Below are positions 16,941 through 25,263 of a stretch of DNA of 64,000 bases, piece after piece (positions within the stretch are counted from its first letter, which is position 1; each line of letters starts with the position of its first letter). The translations under genes were made by a program, and so were the position numbers. Below the pieces are notes generated by a model. That model had not been told where the DNA came from. It ran no database searches and saw only the letters and a list, made by a program, of their open reading frames with translations. This DNA comes from JBFFMO01 sp041390025 (GTDB taxonomy: Bacteria > Myxococcota_A > Bradymonadia > Bradymonadales > Bradymonadaceae), in assembly GCA_041390025.1 (NCBI GenBank), contig JAWKQR010000006.1:169013-233012 (forward strand), read 5' to 3'.

Positions 16941-18373
16941 TCGGGGGTGTGTTCGACTTTTTGGCTAAACAGCCGCAGCATCGCTGACGTGTCAGGTTTT
17001 CGGATGTCTTGCGCTTCGTGTAGCTGGGGCTGGCTCGGTGGGTACCAAACCTGAAACTCTTGCCCGACCTTGAACGACTCCGAGACCTCCCGGGTGTACT
17101 CAAAGTTTCCGGTGCGGATCGGGAACGAGTACACGATCTCGGTGATCATGCGCTTCTGTTCATGGCTGTAGTTCTGGCGCACCTGTTTGATGGTGGCTTT
17201 TGCGGTCAACCAATCGGGTTTGGGCGCCTCCCACGCGTCGTGCACATAACGCGTGGCGACCATCGCGATTGTGATCATCAGGCCTGCTCCGCCGGTCAAC
17301 GCTGCGATCAGGAACGTCGTCTCGAAGCCCACGACGAGCGCCTGCACGAGGAAATACACCACCGAAATCAGGGCGATGCCAAGCGCGAACACCAAGAAAA
17401 CATAGATGAAGTGGACGCCCGGAGACGAGGCTTTTTTCAGCGCTTTCTCGCGCTCCTTCTCGCGCTGCGCGATGTCACTCTCGATGCGCTTGACGTGAAA
17501 CAACTGCCCCGACGCGATGCCGTTGAGGTCCTCGAGCACCTCGGCAGCCGTGCGATAGCGGTCGGCCAACATCGGTGCGCACATGCGCCCCAATACGCGT
17601 TTAAGCCCATCCGAGCTGCTGAGCTGCGCGATCAGGGCTTTGGCCTCGTTTCCGTGCATGTCTTGGGGCACTTTTCGGGTCAGGCACTCCAGAAGCGTAA
17701 TGCCCAGTGCATAGATATCGGTCGCCGGAATCGCGCGCCCCATCAACTGCTCGGGGGACATGTAACCGTACGACCCGACGATCGTGGACCCGCCACCCAT
17801 GGTCAGGCGCACGACCTCGCGAACGGCGCCGAAATCCACCAACGTCGGCTTGCCATCCGAGCGCCGCAAGATCACGTTTTCGGGTTTGATGTCGCGATGC
17901 ACGACCGTAGGCTCGAGCCCGTGAAGGTAGGTCAGCACACCCAGCAAATCCCGCCCCAGCGTGATGATCTCGGACTCTTCAAAACGCTTCCCGGTGCGAA
18001 GCACGTCACGCAACGTCTCCCCATCCACCCACGTCTGCGCCAGGAAATAACAAACCCCATCGCCCTCGCCCTCGTGGAAGGAGTCGATGTAACGCGGCAC
18101 CAAATCGTGGTCGATGCGTTGCAATACCGCAGATTCACGCTGGAACAGCTCGAGGTCTTTCCAATCCGCCAGACGGGATGGGTACAGGGCCTTGATCGCC
18201 AAGCGCGTCCCGGTTTGTGCGTCGTCGGCGAGGAAGGTTCGCCCCATCGAGCCTTCACCGAGCACCGAGACACACGTGTAGCGTCCATCCTTGAGGCTTC
18301 GCGGATCGCCGGGTTCCAACGCGCGTCTCTCGTTGGGGTCGGCCTCGGTCTGTGTTGTCGATTCTTCGCTCAA
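16937..18373 (-). CDS. Membrane-anchored Ser/Thr protein kinase
   Basis: 478 residues. N-terminal kinase domain (about residues 30-300): LGEGSMGRTF, LAIKAL, VVHRDIKPENVIL, LVDFGAVREV, GSYGYMSPEQL. Then a charged helix (REKEREKALKKAS), two transmembrane segments (VFLVFALGIALISVVYFLVQ and an adjacent one), and a C-terminal soluble domain of about 100 residues (KATIKQVRQNYSHEQKRM) of unknown fold. Start is a TTG that overlaps the stop of the EGF lipoprotein gene (TTGA), and no nearby ATG is available in frame. With two helices, both kinase and tail should face the cytoplasm. Confidence 0.9.
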   Translation of the reverse strand: MSEESTTQTEADPNERRALEPGDPRSLKDGRYTCVSVLGEGSMGRTFLADDAQTGTRLAIKALYPSRLADWKDLELFQRESAVLQRIDHDLVPRYIDSFHEGEGDGVCYFLAQTWVDGETLRDVLRTGKRFEESEIITLGRDLLGVLTYLHGLEPTVVHRDIKPENVILRRSDGKPTLVDFGAVREVVRLTMGGGSTIVGSYGYMSPEQLMGRAIPATDIYALGITLLECLTRKVPQDMHGNEAKALIAQLSSSDGLKRVLGRMCAPMLADRYRTAAEVLEDLNGIASGQLFHVKRIESDIAQREKEREKALKKASSPGVHFIYVFLVFALGIALISVVYFLVQALVVGFETTFLIAALTGGAGLMITIAMVATRYVHDAWEAPKPDWLTAKATIKQVRQNYSHEQKRMITEIVYSFPIRTGNFEYTREVSESFKVGQEFQVWYPPSQPQLHEAQDIRKPDTSAMLRLFSQKVEHTPE

Positions 18374-20718
18374 AGCTTCGTCACGTTGAGTGTGTATGCG
18401 CCATTGACGTTGGTAAACTGTCCCACACCATCGACCACGATGAAATACGTGACGTTGGCGAGCAGGGTCGCGTCAACCGTAGCGGCCGGGTTAAAGCCTT
18501 TGGAGCCCCCACCAAGGCAGGCGGCGTTGGATGTACAGGCCGTGCGCACGTAAACAATCGACTGCCACGAGCTTGTGACCTCGAACCGGTAAGTGCCGTT
18601 GACGGTCGGTGTGAACGTGAAGACCTCGTCGTTCGAGGCGCCGCCGCCGCCGATCAATCCGGGGCAGCTGCCAAGCGGCGCGTCGTAATCGTTCTGAGCG
18701 TCCGACGTGTCCCCGCTGAACGTGTACGGGAGTGCACCAATGACAAACGGGTTGGTGCAGGATTCGCCCGGTGCCGAGCCGTCATAACAGGTCACTCCGT
18801 CGCCGGTGAAACCCGGGTTGCAGGCGCATTCAAAGCCACCGGGGGTGTTCGTGCACGTCGCGTTGACGTCACAATTGTCGCTCCCATTGGTGCACTCGTC
18901 GATGTCTGTGCATGTTGTGCCGTTGCCGGTAAATCCATCTGGGCATGCGCAGGTAAATCCTGTCAGCGTGTCGATGCAGGTTGCGTTCGGGTCGCAATTG
19001 TCCGTCCCGCTCGCGCATTCGTTCAACGAAACGTCGATCGTGTAGGGGCCTGTAAAGCCCTGATTTCCGTCTACGATGATGTAGTAGGTCGTGTTCGCGG
19101 TCAGCGAGACGCTGAAGTCGGGGTCGCCCGTATCGGCCGCCAAGCAGGTGTTGCCGATCTGCGCGCAATCCGTGACGACATACGCCACGCCAAACCAGCC
19201 CTGGGCGTTGATTTGGACCTGATAGACGCCGGTCGTCGTGGGCGTGAACGCCCACACTTGGTCCGCGGTATTGTTGCCGCGACCGCCGTTGACGCCCGGG
19301 CACTGCCCACCCTGGAACCGGTAGTCGCTGCCGTAACCCGTCGTGTTGTTCGACCCCGAAAACGGCGTCGAATTCACGGCGAAGGGCGCCTGACACACGT
19401 CGCCCTGCAACACACAATCGTTGCCGACCGGGAACGTGCCGGGCGCACACGCGCAGCTGAAGCCACCGGCCGTGTTGGTGCACGTCTGAAGGGGGCCGCA
19501 GGTGGTGGGATCCGCACACTCATCGACGTCGGCGCATGTCACGCCGTTTCCGACAAAACCGCTGTTGCACGCGCACGAGAACCCTCCCAGCGTGTTGGTA
19601 CACGTCGCGTTGACGTCGCAGGTGTCGGTACCAGCAGTGCATTCATTGACGTCCATACAGACGCCGCTGCTGAGCACAAAACCTGGCTCACACACGCATG
19701 TGTTCGTCGAATCACACACCTGACGCGGTCCGCACGCGGGGTTGCATGTGCCCACCGGCGTGCACGTAAACCCATCGCCCGTGAATCCAGCATTGCAGGC
19801 ACACGTGTAGCCGTCTGGGTTGTTCGCCAGTGTGCATGTCGCGTTTGAATCGCAGTTGTTCATCCCGGTGGCACACAGGTCGATGCCTCCAACGCAGGTG
19901 GCCCCGTCGAACATCGAGCCCATCGGGCATTCACACGTGTACCCGCCCATCAGATTGGTACACGTGCCGCCGTTGCACGGGTTTTGAAGGCACTCGTTGA
20001 TGTCCCGACAGCTTTGACCATTGCCCTCGAAGCCGGGCAAACAATCACACGCAAAACTGCCCGGCACGTTGACGCACACCGCGTTGATCGAGCAGTTGTC
20101 GATGAACTCCGCGCATTCGTCGACGTCGTCGCACACCAAACCATCGCCGCGCCATCCCGGATTGCACTCGCACACGAAACCCGGCACCAAGTCTGTGCAC
20201 GTCGCGTCTTCGGAGCACGGCTGCATCACACACTCGTTGACGTCACACGACAGTCCGTTGCCCGCATATCCAGGCCCGCACGTACACGTCAGTCCGCCCG
20301 CTGCATCTTCATCGCAGATCGCGTTGATGTCGCACTGTTCACACGACACGATGCAGCCGGGACCCTGTCCGTCCGGCGAACAGTAGTCGTCGGGCGTGCA
20401 CACACTCTCGAAGCACACGAACCCCTCTACCGGACACTGCGAGTCACACGGCACCGTGCAGATGGGGTCGCCACCAAAATCCCGGCACAAGCCCGATTCG
20501 CAATCGGCGCCGGTCTCGCACGGATCGCCAAGCTTGCCATCGCCCTGCGTCATGTCGAGGCCGACGTCAGCGACGCCGACGTCTTCGGTCACCCCAACGT
20601 CTTCGGCCGTCCCAAAATCTGGGCCGCCTTCGGTGTCCAACAGCCCACGGTCAAACAGCTCCGTGCGTCCACACGCCGACGCGAGGACCACCAATGCCAC
20701 GAAGAACAAACGATTCAT
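18370..20718 (-). CDS. Large lipoprotein with about ten EGF-like repeats and two PPC-like domains
   Basis: 782 residues from the ATG at 20718 (GGAAG upstream). MNRLFFVALVVLASACG is a lipoprotein signal with Cys at the lipobox. About ten EGF-like modules follow, most with the calcium-binding start D-x-D/N-E-C (DVNEC, DVDEC, DINEC, DIDEC). Two beta-rich modules with repeated AFTPTTTGVYQVQI and FTFTPTVNGTYRFEV, each closing near TYYIIVDG or TYFIVVDG, look like pre-peptidase C-terminal (PPC) domains; one interrupts the EGF series and one ends the protein. It is likely an exposed calcium-dependent adhesion or recognition protein. Coupled by 4-bp overlaps to the lipoprotein gene before and the kinase gene after. 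Confidence 0.88.
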   Translation of the reverse strand: MNRLFFVALVVLASACGRTELFDRGLLDTEGGPDFGTAEDVGVTEDVGVADVGLDMTQGDGKLGDPCETGADCESGLCRDFGGDPICTVPCDSQCPVEGFVCFESVCTPDDYCSPDGQGPGCIVSCEQCDINAICDEDAAGGLTCTCGPGYAGNGLSCDVNECVMQPCSEDATCTDLVPGFVCECNPGWRGDGLVCDDVDECAEFIDNCSINAVCVNVPGSFACDCLPGFEGNGQSCRDINECLQNPCNGGTCTNLMGGYTCECPMGSMFDGATCVGGIDLCATGMNNCDSNATCTLANNPDGYTCACNAGFTGDGFTCTPVGTCNPACGPRQVCDSTNTCVCEPGFVLSSGVCMDVNECTAGTDTCDVNATCTNTLGGFSCACNSGFVGNGVTCADVDECADPTTCGPLQTCTNTAGGFSCACAPGTFPVGNDCVLQGDVCQAPFAVNSTPFSGSNNTTGYGSDYRFQGGQCPGVNGGRGNNTADQVWAFTPTTTGVYQVQINAQGWFGVAYVVTDCAQIGNTCLAADTGDPDFSVSLTANTTYYIIVDGNQGFTGPYTIDVSLNECASGTDNCDPNATCIDTLTGFTCACPDGFTGNGTTCTDIDECTNGSDNCDVNATCTNTPGGFECACNPGFTGDGVTCYDGSAPGESCTNPFVIGALPYTFSGDTSDAQNDYDAPLGSCPGLIGGGGASNDEVFTFTPTVNGTYRFEVTSSWQSIVYVRTACTSNAACLGGGSKGFNPAATVDATLLANVTYFIVVDGVGQFTNVNGAYTLNVTKL

Positions 20719-21425
20719 TGTGCTTCCTTCCGCGCGCGCACGTAGATCGCGCCGTGTTGTCCGCCAAACTTGCCGTCGGTTCCACACTCGTTCTCGGAGT
20801 TCAGCTGCCAGCCGCCAAGCCCCAGGCCGTAGGGCTCAAACTCGTTTTTGTCGCGAAACCAAAACACTTGGGTATCACTCACGTGACCCACCCACGAAAA
20901 CATCGAAGGCAGAGAGCTTGCGTCGCAATCACCCTTCAACTGCACAATCGATGTGACTTCGGTCGCCATGGCATCGTATGCGAAAAAATCCGGAGGGACC
21001 CCAAGCCTGAGCACAGAATCGTATATCTGTTGCTGCTGCTGGCTTGTCGGGCCGGCCGTGACGAGTATTTCGTCGAAATCTAGATCCCGACCAAGCGAAT
21101 ACGGACGAACGCCCTCGGGTGACTCCAACGCCGACGTCCAACCAAAATCCCGCGGCTCGGTTATGCGTCCCGAGCGGGCCACCAAAAGCCACCCACCGCC
21201 GTACGCGGACCAGCATTTCACCTCAAAAGTATCACCCAGGTATGTGACTTCGCGCAGCCCGTTGTCAGTTGCTTCACACAGAAACTCCCCGGTGTCGGTG
21301 CCAACATCACCGTCGCCGGCATCACGACCATTCACGGCGTCCTGGCCAGCGTCACTCACGGCCTGTTCTGCGGGCGTAATGCAGCCCGCAAGCGCCAAAA
21401 CGAATATGGATACGATGGATCTCAT
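20715..21425 (-). CDS. Lipoprotein with fibrinogen-like domain
   Basis: 236 residues from the ATG at 21425 (ATGA overlap with the SRPBCC gene). MRSIVSIFVLALAGCITPAE gives a lipobox LAGC, then a short acidic linker rich in Asp/Gly. The segment FEVKCWSAYGGGWLLVARSG followed by a Trp-containing FGWTSALE resembles the C-x3-GGGW-x-L-V core of fibrinogen-related/intelectin-like domains, which bind carbohydrates in animals; similar domains occur in bacterial secreted proteins. The assignment rests on this core only. Cell-surface or periplasmic lipoprotein, second gene of the six-gene operon. Confidence 0.7.
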   Translation of the reverse strand: MRSIVSIFVLALAGCITPAEQAVSDAGQDAVNGRDAGDGDVGTDTGEFLCEATDNGLREVTYLGDTFEVKCWSAYGGGWLLVARSGRITEPRDFGWTSALESPEGVRPYSLGRDLDFDEILVTAGPTSQQQQQIYDSVLRLGVPPDFFAYDAMATEVTSIVQLKGDCDASSLPSMFSWVGHVSDTQVFWFRDKNEFEPYGLGLGGWQLNSENECGTDGKFGGQHGAIYVRARKEAQ

Positions 21426-21811
21426 GGGCAAAAATACTCCTCCATCGGGTCAAAATAATTCGACTCCCACCCCTCCAGATAACTGTAGCTGAGCGCCGTT
21501 GGCAGGTTGGTGTGCGCGAGTGTGAGCAACGCACCATCGTCGGTCGGCTCAAAGGTGAGCTCCAACAGCGAATCCGCATCGGTCGGGGCGAACTCGGTCG
21601 TGCGCCACGTCTGCAAGATGCGGCGGCCGGGCTCGAGCTCAAGGATTTCTCCCCAAATGTAGCCGTCCCACGCGCTGTGTTTTCCACCGACTTTGGGGTC
21701 GATCTCGGCCACACCGCCGGTCATCTCGGTATGGGCCGTTGAATCAAGCCACGCGTCGTAGAGCGTCTGGGGCGACACATCAAACTCCATCTTCAATTCG
21801 AACTCGTTCAC
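21422..21811 (-). CDS. SRPBCC/AHSA1-like protein
   Basis: 129 residues starting at GTG 21811, chosen because AGGAGG lies 4 nt upstream; ATG codons further upstream have none. The START/Bet v1-like pattern is visible: FDVSPQTLYDAWLDSTAHTEMTGG, the GGKHSAWDGYIWGEILELEPGRRILQTWRTTEF strand run, and the C-terminal WESNYFDPMEEYF helix. Members bind hydrophobic ligands or activate Hsp90; the role here is unknown. It is the promoter-proximal gene of the operon that continues into surface lipoproteins and kinases. Confidence 0.85.
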   Translation of the reverse strand: MNEFELKMEFDVSPQTLYDAWLDSTAHTEMTGGVAEIDPKVGGKHSAWDGYIWGEILELEPGRRILQTWRTTEFAPTDADSLLELTFEPTDDGALLTLAHTNLPTALSYSYLEGWESNYFDPMEEYFCP

Positions 21812-21922
21812 GCGACCTCCTCTAAGCTCGCGCAACCTACACATTTTGTGTTGTTTGGCCAAGACGATGGCGAAATGGATTCAACAGATTGGCCCGGGCT
21901 CGGAACCTCCTGTTATGGGATT

Positions 21923-22338
21923 TGGGTCGGCAACCTCAGGTTGCCTTGGGATTTGGGCCGGCAACCTCAGGTTGCCTTGGGATTTGGGTCGGCAACCTCA
22001 GGTTGCCGAATGGGCGAAGCCCACCTGTGCACAACCTCCGGTTTGGGATTTGGGTCGGCAACCTCAGGTTGCCGAATGGGCGAAGCCCACGTGCGCAACC
22101 TCCGGCTCCGGTTGCCGAATGGGCGAAGCCCACGTGGGCAACCTCCGGTTTGGGATTTGGGTCGGCAACCTCAGGTTTGGGATTTGGGCCGGCAACCTCC
22201 GGTTGCCTTGGGATTTGGGTCGGCAACCTCAGGTTGCCGAATGGGCGAAGCCCACGTGCGTCCGGCTCAGGTTGCCGAATGGGCGAAGCCCACGTGCGCA
22301 ACCTCCGGCTCAGGTTGCCGAATGGGCGAAGCCCACCT
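21923..22338 (+). repeat. Dense array of the two-hairpin intergenic repeat
   Basis: About a dozen full or partial copies in 416 bp. The first hairpin is GGCAACCTCAGGTTGCC or its TCC variant, the second is TGGGCGAAGCCCA. Copies are joined by TTGGGATTTGGGTC or GCGCAACCTCCGG linkers and some lack the second hairpin. Spacing and unit length are irregular and there are no unique spacers, so this is not a CRISPR array. It fills most of the 552-bp gap between the MATE gene stop and the SRPBCC gene start; open frames across it are repeat artefacts. Confidence 0.9.
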
Positions 22339-22363
22339 GAGACCGCCCGAAGGGCGTGCGCCG

Positions 22364-23674
22364 CTACAAAACCCGCGACGCACGCCACAACGCAGCAACC
22401 ATCAACACGAAGATCTCGACCGTGATGCCAATCCACGCGCCTGCCACCCCCATCCCGAGACCCACGGCAAAAAACCAAGCCCCGGGCACCAAGACAAACC
22501 ACGATGCCATCACCAGCGCGACGGTCGAAAACCGCGTATCGCCTACGCCGTTTAACGCACCAAACGTGGTCATCACCACCGCGTCAAACACCTGAAACAC
22601 CGCGGCGATCGCCAACAACTGCGCGCCGAGCACCATCACCGCGGGCTCGCCCTGGAACCACCCAATCAAGGTCTCGGGGATTGTCCAAAACACGACACCG
22701 CATGCGCCCATCAACAACACAGACAACAAAATCGCGTTGAGATAGCTTCGTCGGATCAAGTCGCGACGGTCGGCCCCGTAAAACTGCCCGGCCAAAACCG
22801 ACGCAGCTTCCGACACGCCGTAACCAGGGATGAAGCTGATTCCGACAATCTTGAACGCAATTTGGTGTGCCGCCAACGCGTCGTCCCCAAGGCGCGCGAT
22901 CACTGACGTGAACACCGAAAACCCGATGTTCGACAGGAAGTAACGCACGCCCATGGGCGACCCAAAATGCGTGATTCGACGCACCACCTCGGGCGAAAAT
23001 CCCCCAAAAATCGCCGCCTGCGCGGTGAATTCCCAAAAGATCCACGCGAACCCCACCGCACACGACACAACCGTCGCGATGGCCGCGCCCTCGACACCCA
23101 GCGCCGGAATCGGACCCACACCAAAGATCAGCGCAGCATCGAGGATGATGTTCAACACATTCATCACCAGATTGACCCGCATCGACACCTTGGGAAGGCC
23201 ACGCCCCTGAAAGTAGTCCGACAGCGCAATCACCCCCAACCAGAATGGCGATGCAAACACACGCCATCCCAGATACGCCGTCCCAAACTCAATCGCGGCC
23301 TCGCTCGCCCCCATCCACGACAACAACATGTCGTCGACGCAGGTCAGCAAAATCACCGGCGCGCTAAACGCCAACGCCAAAATCAGACCGTGCCAACCCG
23401 CCTGGTCAGCCAGCTCCGCATCACGGGCCCCCGTCGCCTGCGAGACCACAATTTTGGTGCCATGCAAGGTGCCCACAAATAGAGCACCCGCCATGAACAC
23501 AAGGATCGTTGCCAGGCCAACACCGGCAAGCTCAGAAACCCCAAGACGAGCCACGAACAGCGTGTCTGCCGCGTTCATGGCCGTGTACGAAATCCCACTG
23601 ACGACAATCGGCCATGCGATCTGCGACACATGCCGCAACCCACCATCCTGCAGGGCCGAATTTCGCGATTCCAT
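22364..23674 (-). CDS. MATE-family multidrug efflux transporter
   Basis: 436-residue, twelve-helix cation-coupled drug exporter of the inner membrane. The N-terminal half shows IAWPIVVSGISYTAMNAADTLFVARLG, and the second half repeats the pattern with FGSPMGVRYFLSNIGFSVFTSVIARLG. ATG 23674 is used because GGAGG lies 5 nt upstream; a GTG at 23677 is too close to it. The 200-bp leader holds a short peptide frame and competing hairpins, suggesting attenuation by ribosome stalling. Confidence 0.93.
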   Translation of the reverse strand: MESRNSALQDGGLRHVSQIAWPIVVSGISYTAMNAADTLFVARLGVSELAGVGLATILVFMAGALFVGTLHGTKIVVSQATGARDAELADQAGWHGLILALAFSAPVILLTCVDDMLLSWMGASEAAIEFGTAYLGWRVFASPFWLGVIALSDYFQGRGLPKVSMRVNLVMNVLNIILDAALIFGVGPIPALGVEGAAIATVVSCAVGFAWIFWEFTAQAAIFGGFSPEVVRRITHFGSPMGVRYFLSNIGFSVFTSVIARLGDDALAAHQIAFKIVGISFIPGYGVSEAASVLAGQFYGADRRDLIRRSYLNAILLSVLLMGACGVVFWTIPETLIGWFQGEPAVMVLGAQLLAIAAVFQVFDAVVMTTFGALNGVGDTRFSTVALVMASWFVLVPGAWFFAVGLGMGVAGAWIGITVEIFVLMVAALWRASRVL

Positions 23675-23707
23675 CACATCCTCCTTTGGCCCTCAGGCCT
23701 GTAAAAA

Positions 23708-23785
23708 GGACCTGCGGCTTCTCAAGGGGTGGAATCGCAAAAGCCACCAAAAGAAAGAGCCGCAGGTCGAATAACTCTGCGGCTC
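23708..23785 (-). promoter_or_regulatory. Alternative-hairpin attenuator upstream of MATE gene
   Basis: On the minus strand three segments can pair in two exclusive ways. Segment 1 (23785-23777) GAGCCGCAG pairs with CTGCGGCTC of segment 2 (23768-23757), a 9-bp stem followed by TTTCTTTT. Segment 2 GACCTGCGGCT pairs instead with segment 3 (23719-23709) AGCCGCAGGTC, an 11-bp stem followed by CTTTTTA. Both outcomes end in a T-tract, so which one terminates in vivo cannot be decided by eye. Confidence 0.65.
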
Positions 23786-23807
23786 ACATTCCTGGTCTTA
23801 GAACATG

Positions 23808-23879
23808 TTAGGAGCGCGCAAAGCCTCGACTCGAGACAACATCAAGGATGTTGATATGGGTCTTGGTGAATTGCGGCAT
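23808..23879 (-). CDS. Putative leader peptide of the MATE transporter
   Basis: A 23-codon frame beginning ATG (23877-23879) with AGGA 7 nt upstream and encoding MPQFTKTHIN..., ending in TAA at 23808. The stop lies 22 nt before the first attenuator segment, the spacing expected if a ribosome on the leader controls which hairpin forms. A TATGAT box lies about 55 bp upstream (23931-23936, minus strand). Antibiotic-responsive leaders of this kind precede efflux genes in Firmicutes; here the role is inferred from layout. Confidence 0.55.
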   Translation of the reverse strand: MPQFTKTHINILDVVSSRGFARS

Positions 23880-23963
23880 AAAAATTCCTAACAAAGGTTC
23901 TGTCGCCCAATGCGGCGTTTTCGTGACTAAATCATAAGCGAATGGGTGAATCAACCCGCAAAA

Positions 23964-24536
23964 TTACGTCTGTGGGATATTGACGTTGATGGTGCCACTC
24001 GCGTTCAGCGAACCCGCGTCGTTGCCACACATATTGCCGCGGTATTCGTACGAAACCGAGGCGTTTGTGTCGGTGTTCGACGTGATGAATTTCGCGTAAA
24101 TATCGAGGTCACAATCGCCCGAGATATCGCCGCCAAACGACACATTTCCAACGTAGGAATACTCAACCGTTGCGTCCGTGTCGTTTGCGAGCACGTCCAA
24201 GCTGTAGACCATTTCGCCGGTGATGCTGACGCCCTGCGACACGCAGCCGTCAAACGTCACCGTGTAATTGAATGTCGCATCCGTGCCGGTGTCCTGCGAC
24301 GTATCGTCGAGCTCGCCGACAAACTTGGCAGAGCCGCCTTCGATGCAGTTGTACGTGTAGTCCACCGACAACAGGCCCTGAACCGCAGCCGACTGAGCGC
24401 CAGCGCCACCCTGAGCCAACACCGCGTTGGTCGCCATGAAGCCCTTCTGCGAGTCTTCTTCACTCAACGAGTCGTCGCCACACGCTGCAAACGAAAGAAG
24501 GCCAACGGCCAGAAAAATACGCGTCATCTTGTTCAC
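23964..24536 (-). CDS. Secreted lipoprotein of unknown function
   Basis: 190 residues. The GTG at 24536 (VNKMTRIFLAVGLLSFAACGDD) has AGGAGG 4 nt upstream and is preferred to the ATG at 24527, which is too far from that site. The lipobox is FAAC. The mature part has an acidic start (DDSLSEEDSQ) and then a beta-rich, Thr/Asp/Asn-rich body with two paired-cysteine segments (NCIEGG, DGCVSQG, GDCDLDI, NMCGND), likely disulfide-bonded. No family recognised. Confidence 0.75.
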   Translation of the reverse strand: MNKMTRIFLAVGLLSFAACGDDSLSEEDSQKGFMATNAVLAQGGAGAQSAAVQGLLSVDYTYNCIEGGSAKFVGELDDTSQDTGTDATFNYTVTFDGCVSQGVSITGEMVYSLDVLANDTDATVEYSYVGNVSFGGDISGDCDLDIYAKFITSNTDTNASVSYEYRGNMCGNDAGSLNASGTINVNIPQT

Positions 24537-24628
24537 TTGCCCTCCTAGGCTGAAAACTTGGTCGTCCGCAGTGTCTTCAAGGTGGAGCGCGGTGTCAAAT
24601 TTGGTGCCCTGATCACTTGTTTTAGAAC

Positions 24629-24938
24629 GTGGGTCGGCAACTTCCGGTTGCCGAATGCGAGAAGCCCGGGTCGGCAACCTCGGGGCGAAAGGGTGATGGG
24701 TGGGTCGGCAACCTCGCGGCGAAAGGGTGAACGGGTCTTGGGTCGGCAACCTCCGGTTGCCGAATGGGCGAAGCCCATCAAACTCCGGGTTCCTGAGTCG
24801 GCAACCTCGCGGCGAAAGGGTGAACGGGTTTTGGGTCGGCAACCTCCGGTTGCCGAATGGGCGAAGCCCATCAAACTCCGGGTTCCCGAGTCGGCAACCT
24901 CGCGGCGAAAGGGTGAACGGGTCTTGGGTCGGCAACCT
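24629..24938 (+). repeat. Two-hairpin repeat array with ~95-bp tandem unit, cut by an IS
   Basis: About two and a half tandem copies of a ~95-bp unit. Each contains the full two-hairpin repeat (GGCAACCTCCGGTTGCC, then TGGGCGAAGCCCA), the spacer ATCAAACTCCGGGTT, and a degenerate GGCAACCTCGCGGCGAAAGG half-copy. The last unit stops abruptly after GGCAACCT at 24938 and resumes at 26417 on the far side of the insertion element. Confidence 0.9.
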
Positions 24939-25263
24939 TCTTAGAGAAGGATAGGTATCGTCAAGAGTTTACGAAACGGACCATGACCATCCTCATCGTG
25001 TTGGGGACGTTTGCTTTTTTGCTTCATCTGGTCGTCCGGCCGACTTCCCGGATCAGTGCTTCCAAGCTTCTTAACGCATTGTCTCCGGGCCATGTTTAGC
25101 GGCCGGGCTGCATGATGGGTTGTTCGAGTATCCATGCGACATTCTCCGGGCGTGCTTCGCTGCACAGATTGCCGATCGTCGTCTATGGATGTTCTAGTTT
25201 CACAAACCCGAGAAGTTAGTCGGACGATTTCAATGAAACGGCTCAGTGTTTCAATATCTTGCG
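24939..25263 (-). ncRNA. Candidate guide (bridge/seeker) RNA region of the IS
   Basis: 325 bp of non-coding DNA between the transposase stop and the element end. In IS110-family elements a structured RNA from the non-coding end pairs with both target and donor DNA; in IS1111-type elements it lies on the 3' side, as here. GC-rich inverted segments (CTCCGGGCC, GCGGCCGGGCTG) are present. I could not fold it or identify the pairing loops, so this is inferred from family and layout. A 127-codon frame overlapping it has no supporting feature. Confidence 0.4.

Noticed and set aside
17485..17505. A third parS site (GACGTGAAACAAC)
   Set aside because: Only one half-site matches; the palindrome is not present.
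17060..18553. 497-codon plus-strand frame opposite the membrane kinase
   Set aside because: Antisense to conserved kinase motifs; no domain or start signal.
18352..19848. 498-codon plus-strand frame opposite the EGF lipoprotein
   Set aside because: Lies antisense to a gene with signal peptide and clear domains; composition is a shadow of the GC-rich coding strand.
21923..22338. CRISPR array
   Set aside because: Repeats have irregular length and spacing, fold as hairpins, and have no unique spacers of constant size; no cas genes are nearby.
21846..22555. Long overlapping plus-strand open frames (164-235 codons) in the repeat region
   Set aside because: They are translations of the repeat itself (periodic GNLRLPNGRSP-like text) with no ribosome site.
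23931..23958. A full promoter (TTGATT / TATGAT) for the MATE leader
   Set aside because: TATGAT is good but the TTGATT lies only about 12 bp from it, too close for a sigma-70 promoter; only the -10-like box is mentioned.
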